From assembly GCF_004307015.1 (NCBI RefSeq), contig NZ_SIJL01000001.1, forward strand, positions 62,001-126,000: a stretch of 64,000 bases of DNA, read 5' to 3'. Positions within the stretch are counted from its first letter, which is position 1. Every line of letters begins with the position of its first letter. The notes beneath the pieces were generated by a model. That model searched no databases. It worked only from the letters and a program-made list of their open reading frames with translations, and had not been told where the DNA came from. This document shows, piece after piece, positions 1 through 8,704 of the stretch. Source of the stretch: Thermus thermamylovorans. Lineage in GTDB: Bacteria; Deinococcota; Deinococci; Deinococcales; Thermaceae. The position numbers and the translations under genes are program-made.

Positions 1-836
1 CCCTGGTCTTCAAGTACAAGATCCCCGCCCTACCTCCGGAAAGGCTGAGGGAGCTTAAGGAACTTTCCCACTTCGTGGACGAACGGGCCAACCAGACCCC
101 GAACCGCCGCGCCCCCTACGTGGGGGAGGCGGCCTTCGCCCACAAGGCGGGGGTGCACGTTTCCGCGGTCCTCAAGAACCCCCGCACCTACGAGCACATT
201 CCTCCGGAGTGGGTGGGGAATAGCCGCCGCTTCCTGGTGTCCGATGTGGCGGGGCGCTCCAACCTCCTGGCCAAGCTCCAGGAGCTGGGGGTGGATCTTT
301 CCAGGGAGGAGGCCCAGCGCCTCCTGGACGAGGTCAAGGCCCTGGAGTACGAGGGCTACGCCTTCGAGGGGGCGGAGGCCAGCTTCTACCTCCTGGCCCA
401 CCGCCTTAGAGGGGGACGCCTGCCCTTCAGCGTGGAGGGGTTTTCCGTCTTCGTCCACGGCTCGGGCCTCGCCGCCGCCTGGGCCGAGGCCACGGTGCGG
501 GTCAGGGTGGGGGAGAGCCTGCAGCACACCGCCGCCGAGAGCCCCTCGGGGCCGGTTTCCGCCCTGGATAAGGCCTTCCGCCAGGCGGTCTTGCAGTTTT
601 ACCCGGAGCTGGCCGACGTGGAGCTCACCGACTACAAGGTGCGCATCCTGGCGGGCCAGGAGGCGGGGACGGGCTCAGGGGTGCGGGTGATGGTGGAGAT
701 GCGCCGGGGTGGGGAGCGCTTCGGCACCGTGGGGGCCAGCGAGAACATCCTCGAGGCCTCCCTCAAGGCCCTCACCGAGGGCTACGCCTACGCCCTCCTC
801 TACCCGGTGGGGGAGGCTACGCCCAGGGGAGGCTGA
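1..836 (+). CDS. cimA: (R)-citramalate synthase, 3' part (5' end outside window)
   Basis: Last 277 residues of a citramalate synthase of the isopropylmalate synthase family; the frame is open from base 3 and the N-terminal TIM barrel lies outside the window. CimA condenses acetyl-CoA and pyruvate on the threonine-independent route to isoleucine. Visible are the end of the catalytic part (AFAHKAGVHVSAV, with the H-x-G-x-H-type segment), the linker helices, and a C-terminal LeuA-type regulatory domain starting near SPSGPVSALDKA. CimA fits better than LeuA because of the PRTYEHIPPEWVGN segment and the short linker, but a LeuA paralogue is not fully excluded. The stop overlaps the end of the convergent Uma2 gene by 20 bases. 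Confidence 0.85.
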   Translation, partial: LVFKYKIPALPPERLRELKELSHFVDERANQTPNRRAPYVGEAAFAHKAGVHVSAVLKNPRTYEHIPPEWVGNSRRFLVSDVAGRSNLLAKLQELGVDLSREEAQRLLDEVKALEYEGYAFEGAEASFYLLAHRLRGGRLPFSVEGFSVFVHGSGLAAAWAEATVRVRVGESLQHTAAESPSGPVSALDKAFRQAVLQFYPELADVELTDYKVRILAGQEAGTGSGVRVMVEMRRGGERFGTVGASENILEASLKALTEGYAYALLYPVGEATPRGG

Positions 837-1341
837 CCTCCGGGAAGTGGAGGGGGCTTGCCGCCTCGGTGGGGGAGAGGAGGCGGATGGCCCGGTACCG
901 CCCCTCACGGGGCTCGCGGTAGACCTCCAGGAGGTCCTCCTTCAGGTTCACCAGCCAGACCTCGGGGATCCCGGCTTCGGCGTAGAGGGGAAGCTTCACC
1001 TCCCGGTCGAACCCCAAGGAGGTGTCGGCCACCTCGATGAGGAGGAGGACGTCCTCGGGCGTGGGGTGCCGATCCCGATAACGGCTGAGGGGGGGCTTGA
1101 GCACCAGGAGGTCCGGCTCGGGTTCGGAGTCCTCGCAAAGCCGTAGGGGGTTTTGCACCATGATCACCGCTTTACCCCTCAGGGCCTCCTGCAAACGCTC
1201 GTCCAGTTGGGCAACCGCGAAGGCGTGCTTGGGTCCAATCGGGCTCATCTGGTAGACCTCTCCCCTTAAAAGCTCCACCCGAGGGACATCCCGGAAGGCC
1301 CGCTCAAACTCCTCCACGCGAAAGCGGTAGCGGGTGGCCAT
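817..1341 (-). CDS. Uma2-family (DUF820) putative PD-(D/E)XK nuclease
   Basis: A 174-residue protein of the Uma2/DUF820 family, which is expanded in Thermus and cyanobacteria and has a restriction-endonuclease-like fold. The core elements are present in order: EPDLLVL, then LLLIEVADTSLGFDREVK with the conserved E-V and D-x-x-x-K, then YAEAGIPEVWLVN. The cellular role of the family is unproven; transposon-linked or defence roles have been suggested. It begins 7 bases after the stop of the ABC-2 permease on the same strand, so it may be read with that operon. Its 3' end overlaps the end of cimA. A second, broken Uma2 gene lies at 47868-48247. Confidence 0.8.
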   Translation of the reverse strand: MATRYRFRVEEFERAFRDVPRVELLRGEVYQMSPIGPKHAFAVAQLDERLQEALRGKAVIMVQNPLRLCEDSEPEPDLLVLKPPLSRYRDRHPTPEDVLLLIEVADTSLGFDREVKLPLYAEAGIPEVWLVNLKEDLLEVYREPREGRYRAIRLLSPTEAASPLHFPEVSLPWA

Positions 1342-1348
1342 ACCCTCA

Positions 1349-2125
1349 TTATGCTCCTTGGCCCGAGTAGTGCTTTAGCCCCATGCGCCACAAGAGCCGC
1401 CCGAGGAGGAAGAAGGCCACCCCCCAGAGGAGCATCACCCAGACGCCGGGGAAGAGGGCCACCTCCTGCCCCGCCAGGAGGGCGGCGGGCAGGTAGACGA
1501 GGTAGGGGAAGGGGGTGAGGAGGGCGAGGTGCCGGAGGGGTTCGGGGAAGACCTCCAGGGGGGCGATGGTCCCCGAGAGGAAGAGGAGGAGGAGGAAGAA
1601 GACCTCCTCCAGGGCGCTGGCCCGCTCGCTCCAGAAGGCCAGGAGGGCCACCGCGTACTGCATGAGAAAACGGAGGAGGAAGGCCAGGAGGGTGAAGAGG
1701 AGCCCGAGGAGGAAGGGGAGGGGTTCCGGGGTGAAGCGGGCCTCGGGGAAGAGCCAGAAGAAGAAGAGGGTGAGGAGGACGACGAAGGGGAGCCGGGCCA
1801 GGCGCTCCGCCGCGTGGGCCGCCAGGTGGACGAAGAAGGGGTCCAGGGGCCTCAGGAGGTGGAAGGAGAGGCGGCCTTCCACCACGTCCCGCTCGAACTC
1901 CCAGACCACCCAGACCACCGTGGCCTGGCGCACCAGGAAGACCATGAGGAAGTAGCGGGCGAACTCCCCCGGGCTTAAGGGGAAGTCCCCTCCCCGGGCG
2001 GCCTCGGTCCAGACCCCGAGGAGGATGAGGGGCAGGGCCCCCGCCAGGGCCCATAGGAAGAGCTCCGCCCGGTACTCCAGCATGTAGGCCAGGTAGACGG
2101 AGAGGAGGGTTCTGGCCTTCCTCAT
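1349..2125 (-). CDS. ABC-2 type exporter permease
   Basis: A 258-residue integral membrane protein with about six hydrophobic segments, of the ABC-2 permease type that accompanies the COG4586 ATPases. Its start codon overlaps the stop of the upstream ATPase gene by 4 bases, so the two are translationally coupled. With the permease at 3147-3929 it would form a heterodimeric exporter pore. The substrate cannot be read from the sequence. In other bacteria such ATPase-plus-two-permease sets have been linked to export of small hydrophobic compounds or drugs, but that is only a family-level hint. Confidence 0.85.
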   Translation of the reverse strand: MRKARTLLSVYLAYMLEYRAELFLWALAGALPLILLGVWTEAARGGDFPLSPGEFARYFLMVFLVRQATVVWVVWEFERDVVEGRLSFHLLRPLDPFFVHLAAHAAERLARLPFVVLLTLFFFWLFPEARFTPEPLPFLLGLLFTLLAFLLRFLMQYAVALLAFWSERASALEEVFFLLLLFLSGTIAPLEVFPEPLRHLALLTPFPYLVYLPAALLAGQEVALFPGVWVMLLWGVAFFLLGRLLWRMGLKHYSGQGA

Positions 2126-3123
2126 GCCCCCTCCGCCGGGACCGGATTCTGGAAGACCCGGGCGATGACCTCCTCCAGGGGGGGCTCCCGGACCTCGAGG
2201 TCCTCCACGGGAAGCCTATTGAGGATCTCCCCCACCCTTTCCGTGAGCCTCTCCCGGGGTACCAGGAGCCTTGCTTCCCGCCCCTCCAGCTCCCGCACCT
2301 CCCCGAAGGGGGCCAGGGCCTCCCGGGGGAGGGGTGCTTTCAGGGTGAGCCCCACCTCCCGGTAAGGGGCGAAGCGCTCCAAGAGCCCTTCCAAGGCTCC
2401 GTCGTAGAGGAGCCTTCCCTGGTGGATGACGAGGACCCTCTCGCAGAGGGCGGCGATGTCCGCCATGTAGTGGCTGGTGAGGAGGACCGTGGCCCCAAAG
2501 CGCCGGTTGTACTCCCGCACGAACTCCCGCACCGCCACCTGGGCGTTCACGTCCAGGCCCAGGGTGGGCTCGTCCAGGAAGAGCACCTGAGGCCGATGGA
2601 GGAGGGCCGCCAGGAGCTCGGCCTTCATCCTCTCCCCCAGGGAGAGCTTGCGCACCGGCTGGTGGAGCTTTTCCGTGAGGGCCAGCATCTCGGCGAGCTC
2701 CAGTACCCGCCTTCGGAACTCGGCCTCGGGGATCTCGTAGATGGCGGCGTTCAGGCGGAAGGTGTCCACGGCGGGCAGGTCCCAGATGAGCTGCTGCTTG
2801 TTGCCCATCACCAGGGTGATCTTTTTCAAGAAGGCCTTCTCCCGCCGCCAGGGCACGTGCCCCGCCACCAGGGCCTGGCCCCTTGTGGGGTGAATGAGGC
2901 CGGTGAGCATCTTCAGGGTGGTGGTCTTGCCCGCCCCGTTGGGGCCGAGGAACCCCACCACCTCTCCGGGATAGACGGCAAAGGAAACCCCTTCCACCGC
3001 TTTTACCGTGCGGTAGTTCCGGAAGAAGAAGTGGCGCAGGGTGGCGAGGAGGCTTTCCCCCTTGAGGGCCACCTGGTAGTGCTTGGTGAGGTCCTGGGCC
3101 AAGACGGCGGGGGCCTCGCGCAC
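2122..3123 (-). CDS. ABC exporter ATP-binding protein
   Basis: A 333-residue ATPase with Walker A GPNGAGKTT, a signature region written LSLGERMK, Walker B VLFLDEP and a switch histidine in LLTSHYM. Q-loop-like residues lie in VMGNKQQLIWDLP. The N-terminal FFFRNYRTVKAVEGV segment and the extended C-terminal domain are typical of the COG4586 subgroup that powers ABC-2 exporters with two different permeases. The start is GTG at 3123; a TAGACT box ends 6 bases before it, so a leaderless mRNA is likely. It is divergent from the partner permease at 3147, leaving only 23 bases between the two starts. Confidence 0.88.
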   Translation of the reverse strand: MREAPAVLAQDLTKHYQVALKGESLLATLRHFFFRNYRTVKAVEGVSFAVYPGEVVGFLGPNGAGKTTTLKMLTGLIHPTRGQALVAGHVPWRREKAFLKKITLVMGNKQQLIWDLPAVDTFRLNAAIYEIPEAEFRRRVLELAEMLALTEKLHQPVRKLSLGERMKAELLAALLHRPQVLFLDEPTLGLDVNAQVAVREFVREYNRRFGATVLLTSHYMADIAALCERVLVIHQGRLLYDGALEGLLERFAPYREVGLTLKAPLPREALAPFGEVRELEGREARLLVPRERLTERVGEILNRLPVEDLEVREPPLEEVIARVFQNPVPAEGA

Positions 3124-3129
3124 CTTTCC

Positions 3130-3135
3130 AGTCTA
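3130..3135 (-). promoter_or_regulatory. -10 box of the ABC ATPase gene (leaderless)
   Basis: TAGACT on the minus strand ends 6 bases before the GTG start of the ATPase gene. There is no room for a ribosome binding site. No convincing -35 box is visible. Confidence 0.5.
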
Positions 3136-3146
3136 CCCGTGGTGTA

Positions 3147-3929
3147 ATGGCCCCTGTGCGCTACCTCCGGGTCTTCCTCCTCTTCCTGCGCTTAAGCCTG
3201 GCGGCGGAGATGGAGTACCGCCTCAACTTCCTCCTGGGCCTCCTCTCCTCGGGTCTCACCCTTTTGGGCGCCCTCTTCGGCCTTCTCCTCCTCTACCAGG
3301 GGGGGTACCGGCCCGGGGGGTGGGCCTTCGAGGAGGCCCTTTTGGTCCTGGCGGCCTTCACCCTTTTGCAGGGCTTAGGGAGCACCCTTTTTGCCCCCAA
3401 CCTCAACAAGATCGTGGAGCACGTGCAGCAGGGCACCCTGGACTTCGTGCTCCTGAAGCCCCTGGACCCCCAGTTCTGGCTCTCCCTGCGCTCCTTCTCC
3501 CCCTGGGGCCTGGGGGACTACCTCCTGGGGTTCGGGCTCCTCCTCTACGCGGGGGGGCGGCTGGGCCTAGGCCCCGGGGACTACCTCCTCTTCGCCCTCT
3601 ACTGGGCCCTGGGGGCGGCCATGCTCTACAGCCTCTGGTTCCTCCTGGCCACCACCAGCATCTGGTTCGTGAAGATCTACAACGTCACCGAGGTCCTCAG
3701 GGGGCTTCTGGAGGCGGGGCGCTTTCCCGTGGGGGCCTACCCCGCCCTCTACCGGGTCTTCTTCACCTTCGTGGTGCCCGTGGCCTTCCTCACCACCGTG
3801 CCCGCGGAGGCGGCCTTGGGCCGGGGGGAGGGGGTCCTCTGGGCCCTGGCCCTGGCGGCCTCCCTCCTCCTCCTCGCCCGGGGGTTTTTCCGCTTCGCCC
3901 TCCGCAGCTACACCTCCGCCAGCAGCTAA
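3147..3929 (+). CDS. ABC-2 type exporter permease, second subunit
   Basis: A 260-residue membrane protein of the COG3694 permease type with about six hydrophobic segments and the characteristic [19 protein letters not shown] region between transmembrane helices. It is the likely partner of the permease at 1349-2125 and the ATPase at 2122-3123, although here the gene runs in the opposite direction. In many genomes the three genes sit on one strand, so the divergent split is slightly unusual. The gene ends 10 bases before plsY. Confidence 0.85.
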   Translation: MAPVRYLRVFLLFLRLSLAAEMEYRLNFLLGLLSSGLTLLGALFGLLLLYQGGYRPGGWAFEEALLVLAAFTLLQGLGSTLFAPNLNKIVEHVQQGTLDFVLLKPLDPQFWLSLRSFSPWGLGDYLLGFGLLLYAGGRLGLGPGDYLLFALYWALGAAMLYSLWFLLATTSIWFVKIYNVTEVLRGLLEAGRFPVGAYPALYRVFFTFVVPVAFLTTVPAEAALGRGEGVLWALALAASLLLLARGFFRFALRSYTSASS

Positions 3930-3932
3930 AAT
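3927..3932 (+). promoter_or_regulatory. -10 box of plsY (leaderless)
   Basis: TAAAAT overlaps the stop codon of the upstream permease gene and ends 7 bases before the plsY ATG. The spacing predicts transcription starting at or next to the start codon. No clear -35 box is seen. Confidence 0.55.
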
Positions 3933-3939
3933 CCTACCC

Positions 3940-4539
3940 ATGGCGTCCGCGCTTTTGGCCCTCGTGTTGGCGTACCTCTTCGGGTCCGTGCCCTCCGGGG
4001 TGCTGGTGGCCCGGGCCTATGGGGTGGACCTCCGCCGGGTGGGCTCGGGGAACATCGGGGCCACCAACGCCCTGAGGGCCCTGGGGCCGGGCCCTGCCCT
4101 GGCGGTGGCCCTCTTCGACGCCTTCAAGGGCGGCATCGCCGTCCTCCTAGCCCGGGCGGCCGGGGTGGAGGGGGCCCTCCTGGGCGGCGTGGCCCTGGCG
4201 GCGGTCCTGGGGCACAACCACTCCCTCTTCCTCCGCTTCCGGGGGGGGAAGGGGGTGGCCACCAGTTTCGGCACCCTCCTCTTCCTGGACCCCGCCCTGG
4301 CCCTGTGGACCTTTCCCATCGGGGTTTCCGTGACCCTCCTCACCCGGTACGTGTCCGCGGGGAGCCTGGCCGGGGGGGTGGCGGCCGTGGTCCTGGCCCT
4401 GGCCCTGGGGCGGCCCCCCTGGCTCCTCCTCACCGTGGCCCTCATGGCCCTCCTCGTCTTCTGGACGCACCGGGACAACCTGAGGCGGCTTCAGGCGGGC
4501 ACGGAGAGGCGGCTGGGCGAGAGGGCCGAGATTCGCTAG
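3940..4539 (+). CDS. plsY: Acyl-phosphate:glycerol-3-phosphate acyltransferase
   Basis: A 199-residue, five-helix membrane enzyme that acylates glycerol-3-phosphate from acyl-phosphate, the first step of phospholipid synthesis. The three PlsY motifs are present: [35 protein letters not shown] and a C-terminal [16 protein letters not shown]. Length is normal for the family. No ribosome binding site lies in front of the ATG, in line with a leaderless transcript from the TAAAAT box 7 bases upstream. Confidence 0.96.
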   Translation: MASALLALVLAYLFGSVPSGVLVARAYGVDLRRVGSGNIGATNALRALGPGPALAVALFDAFKGGIAVLLARAAGVEGALLGGVALAAVLGHNHSLFLRFRGGKGVATSFGTLLFLDPALALWTFPIGVSVTLLTRYVSAGSLAGGVAAVVLALALGRPPWLLLTVALMALLVFWTHRDNLRRLQAGTERRLGERAEIR

Positions 4540-4548
4540 ACTCGAGGT

Positions 4549-4690
4549 GTGGAGCCGAAGGAAATCCTCGCCCTATTGCGGGCTCAGGCGGCTACCCCTC
4601 GCGCTTTGGGGGTTCGGGAACTGGGATAGCGTGGTCCGCAAGGTTCCCGAGTTGAGCGCTTTTTTGCGAGGCCTTTTGGAGGGGGAGGGC
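4549..4690 (+). pseudogene. Possible remnant of a MNT-type nucleotidyltransferase
   Basis: A GTG at 4549 opens a 26-codon frame with N-terminal text VEPKEILALLRAQ and GVRELG, closed by TAG at 4627-4629. Antitoxin-like nucleotidyltransferases of Thermus commonly begin with an EILALLRAH-type helix followed by FGVRxLxLFGSVVRG. After the stop, a neighbouring frame reads DSVVRK and then LSAFLRGLLEGEGRA to a stop, compatible with a frameshifted and deleted continuation. The stretch otherwise has no gene. The match rests on short segments only, so this is tentative. Confidence 0.3.
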
Positions 4691-4691
4691 C

Positions 4692-5375
4692 GTGCTTGAC
4701 CTTCTGGTCCTCGCCCCCCACCCCGACGACGGGGAGCTGGGGTGCGGGGGCACCCTGGCCCGGGCCAAGGCGGAAGGGCTTTCCACCGGCATCCTGGACC
4801 TCACCCGGGGGGAGATGGGCTCCAAGGGCACCCCGGAGGAAAGGGCGAGGGAGGTGGCCGAGGCCAGCCGCATCCTGGGGCTGGACTACAGGGGCAACCT
4901 GGGCCTGCCGGACGGGGGGCTTGCCGACGTGGCGGAGCAGCGGCTTTCCCTGGCGGCGGCCCTGAGGGGGCTTCGTCCCCGGGTCGTGCTGGCCCCCCTC
5001 GAGGCCGACCGCCACCCCGACCACACCGCAGCGAGCCGCCTGGCGGTGGCGGCGGTGCACCTGGCGGGCCTCGGTAAGGCCCCCCTGGAGGGGGAGCCCC
5101 ACCGGGTGGAAAGGCTCTTCTTCTACCCGGGAAACCACCCCTTCACCCCCAGCTTCCTGGTGAAGATCTCCGCCTTCATCGACCGGTGGGAGGCCGCGGT
5201 CCGGGCCTACAAAAGCCAGTTTTCCGGGGAGGGGGTAAGCGAGACGGTGGGGCCCAAGGGGGTGGAGGCCCGGCGGGCCCTCCGGCGCCACTGGGGGAAC
5301 TACCTGGGGGTGGACTACGCGGAGCCCTTCGTGAGCCCGCTGCCTGTGCTGTGCGTGCCCTGGAGCCGGGCGTAG
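4692..5375 (+). CDS. bshB1: Bacillithiol biosynthesis deacetylase BshB1
   Basis: A 227-residue zinc-dependent LmbE/PIG-L deacetylase that removes acetate from GlcNAc-malate in bacillithiol synthesis. The metal site is plain: H10 and D13 in APHPDDGELG and H111 in EADRHPDHTA. The text TRGEMGSKGTPEERAREV and FYPGNHPFTPSF is characteristic of BshB1 rather than of other LmbE proteins. The start is GTG at 4692 with a GGAGGG-type site before it. Bacillithiol has been reported in Thermus, which supports the call. The next gene, argF, has its own promoter. Confidence 0.9.
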   Translation: MLDLLVLAPHPDDGELGCGGTLARAKAEGLSTGILDLTRGEMGSKGTPEERAREVAEASRILGLDYRGNLGLPDGGLADVAEQRLSLAAALRGLRPRVVLAPLEADRHPDHTAASRLAVAAVHLAGLGKAPLEGEPHRVERLFFYPGNHPFTPSFLVKISAFIDRWEAAVRAYKSQFSGEGVSETVGPKGVEARRALRRHWGNYLGVDYAEPFVSPLPVLCVPWSRA

Positions 5376-5379
5376 GGCC

Positions 5380-5409
5380 TTGCATAACTTTGCAGGCTTG
5401 GGGTATCCT
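5380..5409 (+). promoter_or_regulatory. Promoter of argF
   Basis: TTGCAT at 5380-5385 and TATCCT at 5404-5409 are separated by 18 bases. A GGAGG site follows directly at 5410-5414, 4 bases before the argF ATG at 5419. Transcription would therefore start very close to the start codon, and this rules out the ATG at 5380 as the real start. Confidence 0.6.
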
Positions 5410-5418
5410 GGAGGCCTC

Positions 5419-6324
5419 ATGGCGGGAGACGCCCTCACCCGGCCCAAGGACCTTCTGGACTTCTCGGCCTACGGCCCCAAGGAGGTGGAAAGCCTCCTGC
5501 TCCTGGCGGAGGGCCTCAAGCGGGAGCGCTACCGGGGGGAGGACCTGAAGGGCAGGGTCCTGGCCCTGCTCTTCGAAAAGCCCTCCTTGCGCACCCGCAC
5601 CACCCTGGAGGTGGCCATGCTCCACCTGGGGGGGCACGCCCTCTACCTGGACCAGAAGCAGGTGGGGATCGGGGAACGGGAGCCGGTGCGGGACGTGGCC
5701 AAAAACCTGGAGCGCTTCGTGGAAGGGATCGCCGCCCGGGTCTACCGCCACGAGACGGTGGAGGCCCTAGCCCGCCACGCGCGGATTCCCGTGGTGAACG
5801 CCCTCTCCGACCGGGCCCATCCCCTGCAGGCCCTGGCGGACCTTCTCACCCTGAAGGAGGCCTTCGGCGGGCTTTCGGGCCTGGAGGTGGCCTGGGTAGG
5901 GGACGGGAACAACGTCCTCCACTCCCTCCTGGAGGTGGCCCCCCTGGTGGGCCTCAGGGTGCGGGTGGCCACCCCCAGGGGCTACGAGCCCGACCCCTCT
6001 TTGCTGCGCAGGGCGGGGGCCCTCCTCACCCACGATCCCAAGGAGGCCGCCTTTGGGGCCCACGCCCTCTACACCGATGTCTGGACCAGCATGGGCCAGG
6101 AGGAGGAGCGGGAGCGGCGCCTCCGGGACTTCCAGGGCTTCCAGGTGAACGGGGAGCTCCTGGCCCTCCTCCACCCCCAAGGCCTCTTCCTCCACTGCCT
6201 CCCGGCCCACTACGGGGAGGAGACCACGGAGGAGGCGGTCCACGGCCCCAGGAGCCGGGTCTTCGACCAGGCGGAAAACCGCCTGCACACCGCCAAGGCG
6301 GTCCTCCTCGCCCTGCTAGGCTAA
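5419..6324 (+). CDS. argF: Ornithine carbamoyltransferase
   Basis: A 301-residue OTCase that makes citrulline from ornithine and carbamoyl phosphate in arginine synthesis. The carbamoyl-phosphate site reads EKPSLRTRTT, the ornithine loop contains the DRAHPLQALAD and WVGDGNNV segments, and the catalytic cysteine lies in HCLPAHYGEE. An in-frame ATG 39 bases upstream exists, but it lies inside the promoter, and GGAGG precedes the ATG at 5419. The gene is followed after 4 bases by an arginine-rich leader frame and then by argC, so argF, argC and argJ may be read together. Confidence 0.95.
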   Translation: MAGDALTRPKDLLDFSAYGPKEVESLLLLAEGLKRERYRGEDLKGRVLALLFEKPSLRTRTTLEVAMLHLGGHALYLDQKQVGIGEREPVRDVAKNLERFVEGIAARVYRHETVEALARHARIPVVNALSDRAHPLQALADLLTLKEAFGGLSGLEVAWVGDGNNVLHSLLEVAPLVGLRVRVATPRGYEPDPSLLRRAGALLTHDPKEAAFGAHALYTDVWTSMGQEEERERRLRDFQGFQVNGELLALLHPQGLFLHCLPAHYGEETTEEAVHGPRSRVFDQAENRLHTAKAVLLALLG

Positions 6325-6328
6325 GGGT

Positions 6329-6436
6329 ATGGTGCGGATCCCATCCCTCTTCCCGAGGGCGCTATGGGCGCCTCGCCGCCCCCAAGGCCCCCGGTGGAGG
6401 CCTCGAGGGGGCGGGGCCCGGAGGGCGTCGTGGTAA
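6329..6436 (+). promoter_or_regulatory. Candidate arginine-rich leader peptide of argC
   Basis: An ATG at 6329 opens a 35-codon frame that contains 9 arginine codons, including the pairs RR at positions 16-17 and 31-32 and the cluster RWRPR. Its TAA at 6434-6436 overlaps the GTG start of argC at 6430, so its translation would deliver ribosomes to argC. A TAGGCT box 6 bases before the ATG could give a leaderless transcript. GC-rich DNA encodes many arginines by chance, so the arginine count alone is weak evidence; the position in front of an arginine gene and the overlap with its start make it notable. Confidence 0.3.
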
Positions 6437-7479
6437 GGGTGGGCCTCCTGGGGGCCTCGGGCTACGGGGGAGGGGAGCTCCTCCGGCTTCTGAAGGCCCA
6501 CCCCGGGGTGGAACTCGTGGGCTTCTCCAGCCGCAAGCACCAGGGGAAGCCCCTCGCTGCCGCCTGGCCCCAGCTTTGGGACGAACGGCCCTTCGCCTCC
6601 CAGGAAGAGGTCCTGGAGCGCTCTGAGGTGGTCTTCCTCGCCCTTCCCAATGGCCTGGCCATGGAAATCGCCCCCAGGGCGCTGGCGATGGGCAAGCGGG
6701 TCATCGACCTCTCCGGGGACTTCCGCCTGCCCCCCGGGGTCTACGAGGCCTGGTACGGCATCCCCCACCAAAGCCCCACCCTTTATCGGGAGGCGATCTA
6801 CGGCTTGCCCGAGCTCCACCGGGAGGAGATAAGGGAGGCGCGGCTCGTGGCCAACCCCGGCTGTTACGTGACCGCCGCCACCCTGGCCCTGGCCCCCCTG
6901 GCGGCGGCGGGGGCCTTGAAGGGCGCCTTCGTGGTGGGCTTAAGCGGGGTTTCCGGGGCCGGGCGGGAGGGGGAGGGCACCTTCTACGCCGAGGTGAACG
7001 AGAACCTCAAGCCCTACAGGGTGGGGGGCACCCACCGCCACATCCCGGAGATGGAGCGAAACCTAGGCCGCCTCCTGGCCCAGGGCCGCCCGGTGCGGAC
7101 CCACGGGGAGGCCGGGGAGGTCCGCCTCGCCTTCACCCCCCACCTGGTGCCCATGACCCGGGGCATCCTGGTGACCGCCGAGGCGGAGGTGGAGGGGGAT
7201 TGGCGCCAGGAGGTTTTGGACGAGCTCTACGGGGACTTCTATGCCCGGGAGCCCTTTGTGCGGGTGTTGCGGGAGGCTTTGCCGGAGACCAAGGGCACCT
7301 ACGGCTCCAACCGGGTGGACCTCAAGCCCCTCTACGAGGCGCGCACGGGCCGGGTCCTGGTCTTCGCCGCCCTGGACAACCTGGTGAAGGGCATGGCGGG
7401 GCAGGCGGTGCAAAACCTTAACCTCATGATGGGTTTCCCCGAAGAGACGGCGCTGCCCAAGGAGGGTCTATGGCCGTGA
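6430..7479 (+). CDS. argC: N-acetyl-gamma-glutamyl-phosphate reductase
   Basis: A 349-residue NADPH-dependent enzyme that reduces N-acetylglutamyl phosphate in arginine synthesis. The nucleotide motif [12 protein letters not shown] lies at the N-terminus, the active-site cysteine is C145 in NPGCYVTAA, and GTHRHIPE and the C-terminal [13 protein letters not shown] segment match the family. I chose the GTG at 6430 because a GGAGGG site ends 4 bases before it and the conserved text [10 protein letters not shown] starts there; the frame stays open further upstream without homology. It overlaps argJ by 10 bases. Confidence 0.94.
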   Translation: MVRVGLLGASGYGGGELLRLLKAHPGVELVGFSSRKHQGKPLAAAWPQLWDERPFASQEEVLERSEVVFLALPNGLAMEIAPRALAMGKRVIDLSGDFRLPPGVYEAWYGIPHQSPTLYREAIYGLPELHREEIREARLVANPGCYVTAATLALAPLAAAGALKGAFVVGLSGVSGAGREGEGTFYAEVNENLKPYRVGGTHRHIPEMERNLGRLLAQGRPVRTHGEAGEVRLAFTPHLVPMTRGILVTAEAEVEGDWRQEVLDELYGDFYAREPFVRVLREALPETKGTYGSNRVDLKPLYEARTGRVLVFAALDNLVKGMAGQAVQNLNLMMGFPEETALPKEGLWP

Positions 7480-8615
7480 AGCTCCCCAGAGGTTTCCGTG
7501 CGGGGGCCACCCGGGCGGGCATCAAGCCTTCCGGCAAGCCGGATCTGGCCCTTTTGGTTTCCGGCCTGCCCGCGGCTTGGGCCTATGCCGCCACGCGGAA
7601 CCGGGCCGCGGCCCCCTCGGTCCAGCGGGGGCGGGAGCTTTACGCCTCGGGAAGGGCCCTGAGGGCGGTGGTGGTGAACGCGGGAAACGCCAACTGCGCC
7701 ACGGGGGAGCGGGGGTTTTCCGACGACCGGAGGATGGCGGAGGCCGCCGCCCGACGGCTTGGGGTGGTTCCCGAGGAGGTCCTCACCGCCTCCACCGGGG
7801 TGATCGGGGTCCCCCTGCCGGTGGAGAGGGTGGAGGGGGGCCTCCCCCAGATCCCCCTCACCCCGGAGGCCGACGCCTTCGCCGAGGCCATCCTCACCAC
7901 GGACCTGGTGCCCAAGGTGGCCGAGGCCGAGGTGGCGGGGGCTCGCATCGTGGGCGTGGCCAAGGGCAGCGGCATGATCCACCCCAACATGGCCACCCTG
8001 CTGGCCTTCCTGGTGACGGACGCCCGCGTGCCCCAGGAGGCCCTCAGGGAGGCCTGGCGGGGGGTTGTGGACCGCACCTTCAACCAGGTGACCGTGGACG
8101 GGGACACCTCCACCAACGACCTGGCCCTCCTCATGGCCAACGGCGCCTACGGCGAGGTGCCCTTAGGAACCCTCCTGGAGGCGGTGGAGGGGGTGGCGAG
8201 GGAGCTCGCCCGCAAGATCGCCCGGGACGGGGAGGGGGCCACCAAGCTCATGGCCGTGCGGGTGGTGGGGGCGGCCACGGAGGAGGAGGCCCGGCGGGCG
8301 GCCAGGGCCATAGCGGGAAGCGCCCTCTGGAAGAGCGCCCTTTACGGCAACGACCCCAACTGGGGCAGGATTCTAGCCGCCCTGGGGAACTCCGGGGCCC
8401 GGTTTGACCCCCTCAGGGTGCGCATCGCCCTGCAGGGAATCCCCCTCTATGCGGGGGAGGCCCTGCCCTTCGACCGCCGGGCGGCGGGGGAGGCCATGCG
8501 GGCGGAGGAGGTGGAGGTCCTCGTGGACCTGGGGGAAGGGAAGGGGGAGGGGGTGGCCTGGGGGTGCGACCTCACGGAGGGGTACGTGCGCATCAACGCC
8601 CTGTACACCACTTGA
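7470..8615 (+). CDS. argJ: Glutamate N-acetyltransferase / ornithine acetyltransferase
   Basis: A 381-residue ornithine acetyltransferase that moves the acetyl group from N-acetylornithine to glutamate, closing the cyclic arginine pathway. Self-cleavage is expected at the conserved ATLL site, with the nucleophile T176 in [10 protein letters not shown]. GYGGxGN-like TASTGVIG and the C-terminal NDPNWGRI and [10 protein letters not shown] segments match the family. The T. thermophilus enzyme is known to be monofunctional, with a short N-terminus; this one also starts close to the conserved core. It overlaps argC by 10 bases, and its stop lies inside the -35 box of the next promoter. Confidence 0.94.
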   Translation: MAVKLPRGFRAGATRAGIKPSGKPDLALLVSGLPAAWAYAATRNRAAAPSVQRGRELYASGRALRAVVVNAGNANCATGERGFSDDRRMAEAAARRLGVVPEEVLTASTGVIGVPLPVERVEGGLPQIPLTPEADAFAEAILTTDLVPKVAEAEVAGARIVGVAKGSGMIHPNMATLLAFLVTDARVPQEALREAWRGVVDRTFNQVTVDGDTSTNDLALLMANGAYGEVPLGTLLEAVEGVARELARKIARDGEGATKLMAVRVVGAATEEEARRAARAIAGSALWKSALYGNDPNWGRILAALGNSGARFDPLRVRIALQGIPLYAGEALPFDRRAAGEAMRAEEVEVLVDLGEGKGEGVAWGCDLTEGYVRINALYTT

Positions 8616-8639
8616 CGGAAAGAACGGTTTTGATAAGAT
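8612..8639 (+). promoter_or_regulatory. Promoter of the small beta-barrel protein gene
   Basis: TTGACG at 8612-8617 and TAAGAT at 8634-8639 are separated by 16 bases. The leader is about 60 bases long and ends in a strong AGGAGGTG ribosome binding site at 8693-8700. Confidence 0.65.
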
Positions 8640-8704
8640 GAAATAGGCCCGGTGTAGTAGGGCATGGGCGCTCCCTATCTCTGGGCCGGCTCAGGAGGTG
8701 TATG

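Noticed and set aside
6364-6429. ATG 6364 as the argC start
   Set aside because: The added 22 residues are proline- and arginine-rich without homology, and the Rossmann start [10 protein letters not shown] follows the GTG at 6430 with a well-placed ribosome binding site.
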